A stretch of DNA of 64,000 nucleotides, taken from positions 3,410,001 to 3,474,000 of the forward strand of contig MSED01000002.1 of the NCBI GenBank assembly GCA_002099365.1, given 5' to 3'. Below are positions 21,812-32,632 of the stretch, piece after piece. The notes beneath the pieces were generated by a model. That model had not been told where the DNA came from, made no database searches, and saw only the letters and a list, made by a program, of their open reading frames with translations. Numbering within the stretch: position 1 is the stretch's first letter; each line of letters starts with the position of its first letter. The translations under genes were made by a program, and so were the position numbers. This DNA comes from Phialophora verrucosa (lineage: Eukaryota > Ascomycota > Eurotiomycetes > Chaetothyriales > Herpotrichiellaceae).

Positions 21812-24800
21812 TCACGCCTTTCCTCGTCCTCTGCCTCTACCACCACCACGAACTCGCCCTCGGCCACCGGCGGCACTTCCTCGCTTCTTTGTTGGTGCCT
21901 CTTCACTCTCATCTTCCGACTCGTCATCCTGGGCCTTCTTTCCCTTCCCCTTTCCTTTCACGCCATCACCACTAGCAGAAGAACGTGCAGTCCTCTTCTT
22001 CTTCGGCGCGTTGATATACTTGTCTTTCTTCAGGTCCAACTCGTCATCCTCATCAACAGCCTCAGCGTCAGCCAGGGCTTCCTCCCCCTCGGACTCGTCC
22101 ACGGCCTCTTCCAAGTCCGGCTTCTCCCGTTTAGCAGCACCTGCTTTGGCCATGCCCAAGACGTTGCTCGCTTTGACAAATGGCATAGGATGGCTCTGCG
22201 CATTGTAGAGTCTGGTGAATTGTGCCTTTGTGCTAGACTCGATCTTGATCTTCTCCATATCGAAATTTCCAACACCCAGCTCCATGACGGCGTCAAAGTC
22301 GTCCTTAGTCAGGTAGTATGAGTCCATGAAGTCGATAACATCTTGCACAGCATCTCTGCCTTCGTCTTTGAGCATCCCGACGGTCTTACTCCACAGAGCA
22401 GGGAGGTACTGCTGGCGAATCTCATGACGGTCGGCCGAGGTGCGCAGGCGCATGTGTCCCTGGACCTCCTTGACGAAACGAGAGAGTTTCGCTGCCGAGG
22501 GGTTAATGTATGAGTCAAGGTATTGGCCGATGGTCCACTTACATTGTTTACTGTTCTGGCCAAACCACGCAGGGAAGCCAGCTCCCCCTTGGTTAAGATT
22601 GCCATGGACATAGCTAGCGGGCCGAACAAAGCTAAAAATAGCATGAGTAGGCATCAAACTCCACTGCTGCTGTGAACCGTGGATCATTCTATCAACCAGG
22701 TCACCGTCGGAGATGCTGGAGGCAGCGTTGTCGACTAGTTCCAGCAACTTCATGTCCCTCTCTCTGCCCTTGTAGTTGGCTGCAAAGCTCGGTTGTGTCT
22801 TCAAGTAGTTCTCCTGAAGCATCAGATAGCTCATTTCGTGATCGTTGAAGTACAACTCAGATTTGTCGTTCAGCGTTGCAGTTGAGCTGGCAGAGAACAT
22901 CTGGGGCCGAAGGATCTTGTTGACAATGTCCCAGGGCTTCAGAATTACGTGCTTTTCCCATGCCTTCGTCAAGGCTTTACTGTCACTGAAGTCGAGATCT
23001 TTGTTGTCAAGCTTGACGGTTGAGATCATATTGATGATTTGACGAATGTCGCCGCTGCACCCTTCAATCAAGGCATTAATGATCGGCGTTGGCAGCCTCA
23101 TTCCTTCACGATAGAGGATGGTGGCAATTCGCCCTCTGATCATGTCTGTGGTCGGTCTGATGAATTTGAAATCTGCTGTAATATGCACGAGAGGTTTCAT
23201 CTTTTGACTTCCCCGGTCGTTGCAGATCATGATAATCGGGACGTGGGTCTTTTTGGCGACAGCAGCAAGAGCACCGACGCCGCCACGGTCACCAGCTGAC
23301 ATGCCATCGACCTCGTCCATGATGAAGAGGAGCTTGCGTTTTGAAGCATCGACCTTCTTGCCGTCGGCAGCAAAGTACCCAAGGAGGGACGTGGTATCCA
23401 GAACGCCGGTCAAACTAGTTTCCAGTAACTTTTTATTCCGGGTCTCGCTTGCATTGCTCTCGACCACGTCGTAGCCTTCAAGTTTGGCAATGAGGTGAGC
23501 TGCCGTGGTTTTGCCAACACCAGGAGGACCATGAAGCAGAGCCGCACGGAAAACCCCCTTGCCGTCTGGGCCGGCATGCTTGAAGTTGGACCTAGCGGCC
23601 TTGGGCCAATTTCGGAGCCATCGTTGGAGGCCCTCGACTTGACCTTTGTTTCCACAGACAGCACTGATCGCATCCGGGGCATATCTGTCCACCCATAGTT
23701 TGTCTTGCATTCTTGGTGCCTTTTTAGCTGTTGCAGCCGAAGCACTAGTTCGAGATGAAGCAGCTTTAGCAAGTTTGGCAGCCTCTTTCTGTCTCTCTCG
23801 CTCGCGTTCTGCTTCTTCTTCTGCTTGTAACCGAATCTTCTCCTCTTCCTTGGCTTGTTTCTGAGCATAGGCTTCACCGGCCTTGCCGTCTCCACCATTG
23901 GCAGGGAGCTGTCGAATGAGTGCGAAAAGGCCCTCTTCGTTGATTGTCTTGATTCCGAGGTTTCGGATGGTCTCAAGCTTCTTGGGGCCTGCATCGGAAC
24001 CGATGACGACGTAGCTCGTCTTCTTGGAAGGAGCGGTTGTCACTTTTCCGCCGTACTGCTTCACAAGGTTCTGGCCTTCTTCGCGACCTAGAGTGTTTAG
24101 AACGCCTGTGAAGACAAACGTCAACCCAGCAAGACAGTTTTCAGCACCAGTTGGTATCTCGGCGGTGCCGGCTGCTGGAGGCGCAATACTGGCATTACCT
24201 CCGCCGTATGTGAACTTCTTCTTGTCGTCTCTTGGCGGTGGTGTTGGGGCTCGAACTGTGGGAATGCTGGCGTAAATGTCTTGCAACTTTTTGCTGTCCT
24301 CCTTTTCATCCTTGGCCGGGCCTCGTGGCTTGCTAGCAGTTGTCGAGGCAGTCTTCCTTGACTTCTTCTTCGGGGGGGGATCATCGTCGTCATTCAAGTA
24401 GTCATCCTCATCGTTGTCTTCAGGTTCCTTTGGCTTCCTCTTGCGACCGGAGGTGGGTGCGGTAGTTGTCTTCTTCCTCCTACTGTCACCAGCGCCATCG
24501 TATGCAGTTATATCAGCCATTTCCAGATCCTCTTCCTCATCATCTGGCTTCGGCTTCTTGTTGTGGCCGCCGGTAACTTTGCCGGCTCTTTTCTGTGGCG
24601 TCACGGCATCTTCATCTGTGCCTTCATCGTAGTCCTCATCGACCTTCCTGCTTTTCATGTCATTGAAGATATCGTCATTGCCTTCAAAGTCGTCTTTGAC
24701 CACGGCCACTGACTCGTCATCGTCCTCTTCTTTATAAGACTTGGCAGCCGTTCGTTTAGAAGACCGCCGTGCACTAGACGGTGTTGCTCCCTTGCCGGCG

Positions 24801-25168
24801 CCGTTCGTGGCAGTAGTCTTGGAGCGGATTGGAGTGGATTTCGCAGGGTTGGCCTTTGTCGAGGCAAAGTAGGCTGAACTGCTTGTCTCCTCTTCAATTG
24901 CTTCCTTAGCAGGCTTCTTCGCTTTCGGTGTCGCAGGCTTCGGTTTGGCTTCGATCACTTCGTCGTCATCGTCGGAGACCACTTTACGAGGACGGCCACG
25001 CTGCTTTGTAGCGGCCTTGGTGCCATTCTATCATACTGTCAGCTGCACCAATCGGTGTCCTCTGAGTGACCTCCATACAGTATCTTTGTCATCGGTCTTT
25101 GATGTACCAGATTTCGCAGTCTGGTTCGGCCCTCCACCTCCGAAGAAGCTTCTGATGTCTGATGGCAT
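21812..25168 (-). CDS. RFC1: Replication factor C large subunit
   Basis: Two exons, 25168-25079 and 25027-21812, encode 1,101 residues; the intron is 51 nt. RFC1 is the large ATPase of the clamp loader that places PCNA on primer-template DNA in the nucleus. The first residues, MPSDIRSFFGG, form a PIP-like start. A long acidic/basic disordered region (about 40-310) follows, with several KKxK clusters. The BRCT DNA-binding domain lies near 325-400 (LTFVFTGVLNTLGREEGQ). The AAA+ module has Walker A GPPGVGKTTAAHL near 530 and Walker B LLFIMDEVDGM near 595. The RFC1 C-terminal collar domain follows. The tail is acidic and ends in RGG-like repeats (GGRGRVRGGGRGRGRG), a feature of many fungal RFC1 proteins. 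Length fits the fungal family. Confidence 0.95.
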
Positions 25169-25506
25169 AGTGCCGGTAAAGGTCGAACCCGGAGAATGTT
25201 AATCACAAGTAAAGATTAACATAGAGACGTACAGGTTGGCGCGAATTGGGTTGAACCTGAAATCACCGCGACTCTAATGGTGTCCGGTGTACTGAGATCT
25301 GCTTGAAGAAATGCATGACTATCAACTCACTGACGCGACGCGTTGAAATCACTTTAGGGGAGCCCCCACTATGCGGCGGATCAAATACTGCTCATCGGCA
25401 CTTCCATCATTCCACATGGTCCACTGCAAAGACATTGATCGTTTCGATCATCCCAGATATCCATCACTCCGCTGTCTATGTGATTGTCTCAAGACTCAGA
25501 GCTAGC
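25169..25506. other. RFC1 promoter region
   Basis: A 338-bp gap separates the RFC1 start from the stop of the upstream regulator gene, both on the minus strand. An ACGCG core (ACGCGACGCG at about 25,333-25,342) resembles an MCB-type cell-cycle element found upstream of replication genes in yeasts; this reading is inference. Confidence 0.45.
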
Positions 25507-27958
25507 TCAAATATCGAACTGCAGGCTGTTATCGTAACCCTGCCACATGCCGAAGTGGTCAGAGTTGTCTGTCATGAAAGCATCCTGAAACGGGTTGTCC
25601 TCAATTGACCAGGAGAGAGGATTCCATTGCCAGTTTGCCTGCTCGTGCATAGTCGAAGGAACAACCTGGACCTGATTCAGACTTGCTCCATCAAATATTT
25701 GGGAGGCGGAATGTTGACTTGAATCCCAAAGCCCGGTACCTGGCAGGGTCTGCGCCGGTTGATGCTTCCCTGTCGTAGCCGCCTCAGAATGATTCATATT
25801 GCGGCGAATGTTGATGTTTCCCAGGAGCGGAACCTTCAGACTCAGTTGGCTCGAATCAGCCGCGCCTTCACTTCGCTGGAGCAGTGCGCTCAGAGAACGA
25901 ATGGTAATGGCACCTTGTCGAGCAAAATGCGTTCCGGTTGCCTCTCCAGGCCTCTCCTCCATCACTCTCAGAACTTGCGCAGCTATGTCCTGTATTCGGG
26001 CCTTGTTGGCCTGAAACTCTATGCGATCGTTGCCTGCCGCGCTGTGGGATGCGAGTAGTAAGACGACCGTAGCTGTCAGGGCCTGCAAGTCCATTATCGG
26101 AGACAGAAAGATCCCGGAGGGCAGCATCCGTCGCAATGCCTGGTAGCGCTGAGCAACTGCTTCACAAGCATCCAAACATGTCAGCCGGCTGTACACATTG
26201 CCTTCACCAGGGCCTTGCCGCACGGTAAACGGTAAGTGGACTCGCATCACAAAGTAGTAATGCAACAGCTGGCACAAGTTTTCAGGTTTGACCTCCTTCG
26301 TGTCTTGCTCCCACCATGATTTCGGGGTCTCAGACGCGAGAACTCGAAGCTCTCGGTCGAGTTCTAAAGCAGATGCATATGCTTGGGCGCCAGCTCCACG
26401 TGTGCCCACTGGATCTTCTAAGGTATGGAACTTCGCCGTAATGTCTGTTAGTCTCTTCAGGTAAATCTGGGTTTGGACGATGCCGTTGACAATCAACGGT
26501 TGCGCATTCGGGTCTTGCAAGCGACGCGAGATGGGCGGCCGGTTGACGATCATCCCCGACAATCTTTCTCCAGAGCACATGAACTCCCAAAGTTGTATTC
26601 TCTGATTCTGCAAACCTTCCTCTGGGGTTCCTTCGATGCTGTTATGCTGAGAAATGTGCGGTAGTCGTGAGAGCCCAAGCAGTTCGGCGAGGGATATGCA
26701 ATGTCGCACTCGAATCCAGGCTTTGTGAAAGTTTCCCTGGCTGATTTGACTATGATTTCTGTTAGCTCCTCCCCCGCTGAGCGTGAAGTCTGGAGTGCTC
26801 ACAGTCGGAGAAAGTGCATTGCCATGCCTAACCCCTGGACTGTTCCTAGTAGCCGATCGTGGGAGAACAACGTAGCCTCGACAGTGTCAGATACTGCTCG
26901 GCAGAAATCCGAAGCCTTGTGGAACCTGGTGAGGGATGTTGTAGGACTGCTGTGAGATTGGGGTTCTTGCTGAGCTGTGAGCGCAAGGTCGAGCAGCCAA
27001 GCGGCCAGAGTCATGGCATTCACGTCAGGTTTGAGCATGCTATCATAACTTTCGACGAGCTCCTGCTGCGAATTCAGCCCGAATGGTTGTGCAAGGACAG
27101 CATTGACCAAATCGAGCCACTTCGAGGCAGTCTTAGCCATGTTCAACACATCTGCTTTGGAGGGGACCAGCCTTTGCAACCTCTCTCTGGCAAAATCCAA
27201 GAGATGAGCAGAGGCCTTGACTCTACGATCCTGCGACTGCTCATCCTGTCGGCCAATGTCTGCACTCAGCCAGTCGTTATGGAAGAGCGAACGCAGGTGT
27301 GACGGGTGCTCAGTCGCCATGACATCGGAAGAGTTAGAGTCTTCATCAGACTCGTCTTCTCCAGGGCTAGAGGCAGGTTGCGCAGAGCTCGGTTCTATGT
27401 CAACTGTCTGATAACCAAGCTTTGACTGAATGTTGTGGACGGCCTTTCGCAGGCTGGCAACCTCTGATTCCAGCTGCGCAATGCGATGCCGAGACGGCAG
27501 CCGCGGTGGCCGAAGCGGTTTGGAGCTGAATACTTGAGCAACACATTGTAAGCCTCGATCTTCACAGCCGCGGCAAGTGTCTGCGTCTTCGGGATTGCGT
27601 ATACAGCGAACTTTACGGCGTCTACCTGCACAGTATTAGCAGACAATCCTGGTATGTTAGATTAGGCTAGTCCGAAGAAATTGTGGTCATATCCGACAGC
27701 GCTTTCAGACTGCGCCTTCATCCTGGTATCGCACGACCTTGGCTTGCATGTGCCGGTCGGGAGGGGAAGCGTGAGTTGCTCTGCACCCGCTCTCTACATC
27801 TGGCTTCGCTTGACGAGCCCGACGCTTGAACTGGTATGCCAAAGCCACTTTTCAGGCCGGGTTTCCAAATTTCTTCGGACTGCTTAGTAAATCAACTTAC
27901 ACTCGGTACAGCTTTTTGTCCCCTTCCGGGCTTGCTTCAGCGCTTCGATTTCAGACAT
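25507..27958 (-). CDS. Zn(II)2Cys6 transcription factor
   Basis: Three exons (27958-27901, 27625-26803, 26749-25507) encode 707 residues. The binuclear zinc cluster is interrupted by a 275-nt intron that falls inside the codon of the second cysteine. After splicing, cysteines are at 17, 20, 27, 37, 40 and 47 (C-x2-C-x6-C-x9-C-x2-C-x6-C), with the RRRKVRC basic segment between the second and third. A short coiled-coil linker follows (IAQLESEVASLRKAVHNIQSK, about 70-90), then an acidic Ser-rich stretch. The rest is the fungal-specific regulatory domain with GNFHKAWIRVRHCISLAELLGL and SGMIVNRPPISRRL. The last 100 residues are Asn/Gln/Ser-rich and may be an activation region. Targets are unknown; no linked pathway genes were recognised. 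Confidence 0.9.
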
Positions 27959-28700
27959 AGCTACGACTCAGCAGCATCTGGGGGGTCGAACGAAAAGATC
28001 ACCTTTCGTGGCCGAGGCGGAGAAAAGAGAACGTGCGAGGCCGAGTTGAAAGGGCCTCTCATAACCGCCAAATCCGGGCCAGCTTCCCTTGAGGGTTTGG
28101 CGCAATCGTCCCGCGTGTCGCTATGCTTCAGGCGAAGACGCCTACCACGAGTGTGTGTTGCCACGTCTGACAGGCGATTTTTCATCGCTACATTGAAAGG
28201 CGTAGCTGTGGGCTTCAACTGTAATAGCATTGCGGGGTTGACCACTGCCTTGACCACCGCCGTTCCTGTTCCTCGGCCCCGACAATCTCGTAGTCAGACG
28301 ACCCTGTTTCGCAGACGGCGTCGGAGTCCTGGCTTGGTGCGCGGAGAACTTTTTCGTCCGGAGCGCGCTTTAGTCTGGTGCCGACGCACCTTCATTGGCC
28401 TTCTTTCGGCCTCTTTCTACATCTTCCATCATGTCTGATCATCTATCATTCACCAGGACCGGCAAGACTGCAATCCGAACGCGGAGATAGGGCCTCGAAG
28501 GCGAAAACCCCTCCCTGTTGCCTTGAACTTCGGATCTCAAACGTAGCCTTCGTCATGGCAAGAAAGTATATAGAATGGCACCCTGTTCTGGGGAATATTG
28601 ACCTTCACCAAACCAGACAGCAACAATTTGGCTTCCACCAGTTCAGAAGACCCATCGTCAACCCAACTCACTACTATCGCCGCTGTAGCCCACAGCCAGA
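27959..28700. other. Divergent promoter region
   Basis: About 740 bp lie between the divergent starts of the Zn2Cys6 regulator and the DUF3112 protein. A plus-strand frame (27,836-28,438) is open for 200 codons but has no domain and overlaps the regulator's first exon and intron, so it is treated as chance. Confidence 0.5.
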
Positions 28701-29666
28701 ATGGGAGGCCCGTATCCTCCGACAACCGCCGCCATAGGCGGGCTACCTACTGTGTCCACCGATGTGCCAACCGATGCAGTTTTCATCTTCCTCTATGTTT
28801 GCTTCGCGGTGACAAACATGACCATCTTCCAGCTTAACCGACGAAAAGGATACAAATTCCTTCCGTCCGCAGCCATGTTCGGTTTCTGTATGGCCAGGAT
28901 AGCGACACTGTCTCTTCGAATCGCATGGGCGACGACACCACACAACGTCCGATTGGCGATTGCGGCATCGATCTTTGTGAATGCCGGCATCTTGATAATT
29001 TATATCATCAATTTGGTCCTGGCACAACGCATCTTGCGAGCCACCCACCCAGGACTTGGGTGGAATCCGATATTGCGAACCGCGTACAAAGTGCTGTACG
29101 CCGCCATTGCTGGAGCGCTTATAATGGTGATAACATCTGTCGTGCTCTCATCATATACGCTCAACCCCCACACCAAGCAAGCTTGCCGAGACGTCCAGCT
29201 GGCTGCCATCACCTACCTGCTCGTATTCACATGCCTTCCAGCAGTCCACGTGGGCTTGGCCATGTTCCTTCCGAGATCGCAACATGCCGAAAACTTCGGA
29301 CAAGGCAGCATGAAAAGCAAACTGATCATTGTCACCTCCACGGCGCTGCTTTGCATGCTGATCTCTGGGTTCAAAACTGGGATTACCTGGATGCCTCCAC
29401 GACCTGTCACCAATCCACCGTGGTACGACTCCAAGGCCTGCTTCTACATCTTCAACTTCTCGCTCGAGATCCTCCTGCTTTGCATCTTGACCTTTACTCG
29501 CATTGACAAGCGATTCTTTGTTCCCAATGGATCGAAGCAGGCCGGCGACTATACGCGACTGGCAGAGAAGGAACAAGATAATACGGAGCACCGCTCGTGG
29601 TATGCAGCTTCTCAAGATAGTGAGAGTGGCCTGCAACGTACGGAGAAGCCTGACGGCGCATATTGA
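28701..29666 (+). CDS. Seven-TM fungal membrane protein (DUF3112-like)
   Basis: A single exon encodes 321 residues. About seven hydrophobic segments are visible: near 27-45 (VFIFLYVCFAVTNMTIF), 58-76, 84-108 (LAIAASIFVNAGILIIYIINLVLAQRIL), 128-150, 168-188, 211-228 and 245-264. The RRKGYKFLPSAAMFGFCMARI and YTLNPHTKQACRDVQLAAITYLL segments match my memory of the fungal DUF3112 family, whose function is unknown. The short N-terminus has no cleavable signal peptide. The C-terminal 55 residues are hydrophilic, charged and probably cytosolic. No receptor or transporter signature was recognised. Confidence 0.8.
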   Translation: MGGPYPPTTAAIGGLPTVSTDVPTDAVFIFLYVCFAVTNMTIFQLNRRKGYKFLPSAAMFGFCMARIATLSLRIAWATTPHNVRLAIAASIFVNAGILIIYIINLVLAQRILRATHPGLGWNPILRTAYKVLYAAIAGALIMVITSVVLSSYTLNPHTKQACRDVQLAAITYLLVFTCLPAVHVGLAMFLPRSQHAENFGQGSMKSKLIIVTSTALLCMLISGFKTGITWMPPRPVTNPPWYDSKACFYIFNFSLEILLLCILTFTRIDKRFFVPNGSKQAGDYTRLAEKEQDNTEHRSWYAASQDSESGLQRTEKPDGAY

Positions 29667-30293
29667 CCAGGAAGTTGCCCCGGTGTCGTGCCACTCGCTG
29701 GTACCGATCCGCGAGGGTAGAACAGCCCGCATTAGCCTGGGATTTGAAGCGTTTTTTTCCTGTCGTGACAATTGTTCAAATACCATGGAGATAGCGCACT
29801 TCATTATAGAAAGTACTTTCATGGAAAATTATCAGCAGGTCTCTACCCTCTTTGCCTTTTTGAGCATTGGATGCTAGTCTGTGAGACGAGTCGCTTTACG
29901 AGTTAGCACAGCGAGTGTATGTAAGGAAAGCTCCTCAGTTCGCTCAGTCGGATGAGTAGTGCGGCTAGCGCCCGTTTTGTTTCGCCGCAGCAACTTCGTT
30001 CCAGCGCGTCCTGTCAAAGCTTTACGTTTTCAGCACAACTGCGCTTCCAAGCGGGAGACTGGTACCCGGAAAACAGACAGTTTCTTCACTCTACGCCGAT
30101 CTCGAGTCAGGCATCCTCTGCACGGGTTAGGCGACCGCGACAGTCCGACCCCCAGCTGCAAGCTCGACAGAGGCTGCAGAAATGGCTGGTGCATCAATAG
30201 GTCCCTCTGGTATGGGAGCTCTCTCATCTGCTTATCTCTATTTCAATATCTGACATCTTATAAGTGGCCTGCTTAAGATATCTCCGGACGAAG
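29667..30293. other. Intergenic region with possible short 5' exon of the L16 gene
   Basis: This 627-bp gap contains a possible alternative first exon for the downstream gene at 30182-30209 (ATG then nine codons). It would be joined by a 55-nt intron with a GTATGG donor and a CTGAC branch site to 30265. Otherwise no gene was seen. Confidence 0.4.
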
Positions 30294-31046
30294 ATGATTC
30301 CTACCAGCACCCCCCTTTCATCATTTGCGCAGTCGAGCCGAATTCAACGTCCTCCCTTCAATTCTCTCTCCGCCCACGCTCCTTCGAAATGCGTACGCTC
30401 ATTCTCGACAACAACACCACGGCGAGACTGGTTGACTCCGAAGAGACCGGAAGTACGAAAGTCGCACGTAGGACGCCCGCGAATGCCTACGGGCGGATCA
30501 ATGCGAGGAACGACTGTTGTCTGGGGTGACTACGGACTGCGGATGAAAGACCACGATCGGAGAGTATCTGCGAAGCAGCTGAAGAACGCCGAGGACACCA
30601 TCAATAGAAGACTACGCGGTGAGCGGTTCAGGTTGTACAAGAGGGTGAGCGCCAACATCGGCGTCTACACCAAAGGAAGCGACGTGCGAATGGGCAAGGG
30701 AAAGGGCAAATTCGACTACTGGGCAGCACGTATACCCGTCAGCCGAATCGTCTTCGAGATCAAGAGCAACCTGCACGAGCAAGTGGTGAGGGACGCGTTC
30801 AGATTGGCCGGAAACAAATTGCCTGGATTGTGGGAATTCGTCAAGAAAGGTGATCCCCCGATGGTTGGCATCACGAAGCTGGGCCACGGAGTGACACTAC
30901 AAAGCTTGAAAGAAGCGAGGAGAGAGGTCGAGCCCAAGGACAAGAGCGAACCACAACCGATTGTTCCCTCCACATTGAAGATACCCCCGCATACAGTTGC
31001 GACTGAGCTGGACTCGCCTGCAACAACGGTGACCTTGTCACCTTGA
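30294..31046 (+). CDS. MRPL16: Mitochondrial large-subunit ribosomal protein L16 (uL16m)
   Basis: A single exon encodes 250 residues from the ATG at 30294. The N-terminus is a Ser/Arg-rich, acid-poor mitochondrial presequence ending around the RSFSTTTPRRDWLTPKRP segment. The conserved ribosomal core follows: RGTTVVWGDYGLRMKD, the MGKGKGKFDYWAARI rRNA-binding region, and a FRLAGNKLPG helix. The protein is part of the mitochondrial 54S subunit near the peptidyl-transferase centre. A spliced start at 30182 would give a 269-residue form and also keeps the frame; the shorter form already has a complete presequence. It converges with the next gene, with only 46 bp between stops. Confidence 0.9.
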   Translation: MIPTSTPLSSFAQSSRIQRPPFNSLSAHAPSKCVRSFSTTTPRRDWLTPKRPEVRKSHVGRPRMPTGGSMRGTTVVWGDYGLRMKDHDRRVSAKQLKNAEDTINRRLRGERFRLYKRVSANIGVYTKGSDVRMGKGKGKFDYWAARIPVSRIVFEIKSNLHEQVVRDAFRLAGNKLPGLWEFVKKGDPPMVGITKLGHGVTLQSLKEARREVEPKDKSEPQPIVPSTLKIPPHTVATELDSPATTVTLSP

Positions 31047-31092
31047 AGGATTGCATAGAAATCGCCGTTGTACACGAGCACAAGCGACCGAC

Positions 31093-31562
31093 TTATGCCC
31101 CAATGCCGGTTCCCTCGCCATATCTCTGCTGCGGCCGGGTGTCCTTTTGGTCCTCGGACTGATCTGGTGCTCCTCCATACCCAGCCTGCTTGCCAGCTAC
31201 GCCAGTCTGCGACGTGGTCTTGCCACCCATACCGGACTCTGATATGTTCTGACCATACCTTATATTCTCCGCGGTCTTCTGGCCTCGCTCTTCGTCTGCT
31301 GCAGCGGTCTCGGAGGTATTTGGGCCACCTGCAAACAGGTCAGATGTGCATGGAAAACTCGGTGTCGGAAGGCAAATACCACCCAATTGGCCTCTCTGTT
31401 TTGGGACAGGGACAGTCTCAGTCTTGATTGACTCATATCTGCAAGCAACTTGTCAAGATACACGCGGATACTTGAGCGAGGGAGAACATGGTGCACATAC
31501 TGTGGAGTCTCCCCTCCCGGAGCTGTATCCATTGTCTTGTCTTTGTTCGTGTTGCCGTCCAT
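31093..31562 (-). CDS. Small conserved glycine/glutamine-rich protein of unknown function
   Basis: Two exons, 31562-31501 and 31438-31093, encode 135 residues. The 62-nt intron has GTATGT, a TTGAC branch site and a TTGCAG acceptor, and splits a codon in phase 2. The first part contains TAPGGETPQYESIKTE and the second VPVPKQRGQLGGICLPTP, suggesting a fungus-wide small family rather than a random frame. The C-terminal half is hydrophilic, lacks hydrophobic runs and is rich in Gly, Gln, Lys and Glu (GMGGKTTSQTGVAGKQAGYG), so it is probably disordered. It has no signal peptide or catalytic motif. I do not recognise a function. The frame is open upstream to another in-frame ATG at 31643. Confidence 0.7.
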
Positions 31563-32632
31563 TTTGAATGCCTTGAACGAGTCGAAATAGTCACAAGTTA
31601 GGACGTTCTCGATGGATTGAGTGACGGCATGAAACAATTCCATCTATTCACATGTCACTAGCGCACCTCATCGGCTTTGTTGAGCGAAGATGTTGAGCGT
31701 CGGGTTCATCATTGCACTCCACTTTGTTTGAGCACAAGAGCAGCGCTTGACGTCACTGGATATGCGTCCAGCCAACACGGCGAAGGGCCACTGATATCAC
31801 CCTTGACTAGACTTCTTTTGCGCTCAACAGTACTCAGTTCTCGTACTCGTACGAGTTGTAGACGATCTGACCGCTTCGATCAATGGCGATACGTAGATTC
31901 TCTAGCAAGTCCTTTGTGTGATTTGCGCCTCAAAAGTGCAGCAGCCAACAAACTACCGGACGAAAACAATTCCAATGATAAACAATGACCCAATTGCTAC
32001 ATGAGCACACTGAAGTGGTCTAGGACTGCGTGCCCATGACATTGCCTAGCTACCATCGTCAGAAGCGTGAGCGAACAAGAGCATTGAAGTGCTTTCGTGC
32101 TCGTAGCCTAGAAGCTGATAGGGTATCATTGGCTGGAATTCTAGGATTTATTGTGGTTCGCGAAACTCACATTGGACGAGAGGCGTTCCCCCATAGGCTA
32201 TATAAGTCCATACCAACCGTGTCGGTACCTTTGATCGACTCAAGCTCAATCTTCCCCCATCTGTCGGTTCAGGTTCCCCATCAACAAGGAAAGATGGCGC
32301 ACTCATCCCACACACCTGAACCGCTGTGTCTTCGTCAATGGGAGCGCGTTCGAAGTGTACAGTATTCGACTGCCGTCCCTGCCCACGCTCATTGTGTCCC
32401 CTAAGATGCTTACCTGATCTCTTGTGGATATCGGGCCCTTTGCTGGCTGTCTCTCTTTCTATCCAACCAGGAAGGCAAGTGTGACATAGATTCCACTACA
32501 GGCCTTTAACGCCTGGCAGGTGTCGCTTTCCATTCCGACACTGGATCTGCATGGGAACAGCGTTCGAGGTTTCTAAAAGTGTCGCCGTCTGAGGGCACAG
32601 GACATTTGCCAATGACAGTAGGTCAGGTGCAC
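31563..32632. other. Intergenic region with a TATA box and a tiny frame
   Basis: About 1.07 kb between two minus-strand genes. On the plus strand a TATATAA box (32,199-32,205) precedes an ATG at 32,294 in good context, which opens a 36-codon frame ending at 32,404. This could be a small peptide gene, an exon or chance. Nothing else stands out apart from a 12-bp palindrome ACTCGTACGAGT near 31,845. Confidence 0.4.

Noticed and set aside
27836..28438. 200-codon plus-strand frame upstream of the DUF3112 gene
   Set aside because: It overlaps the first exon and intron of the divergent Zn2Cys6 gene and is low-complexity Arg/Ser; no domain.
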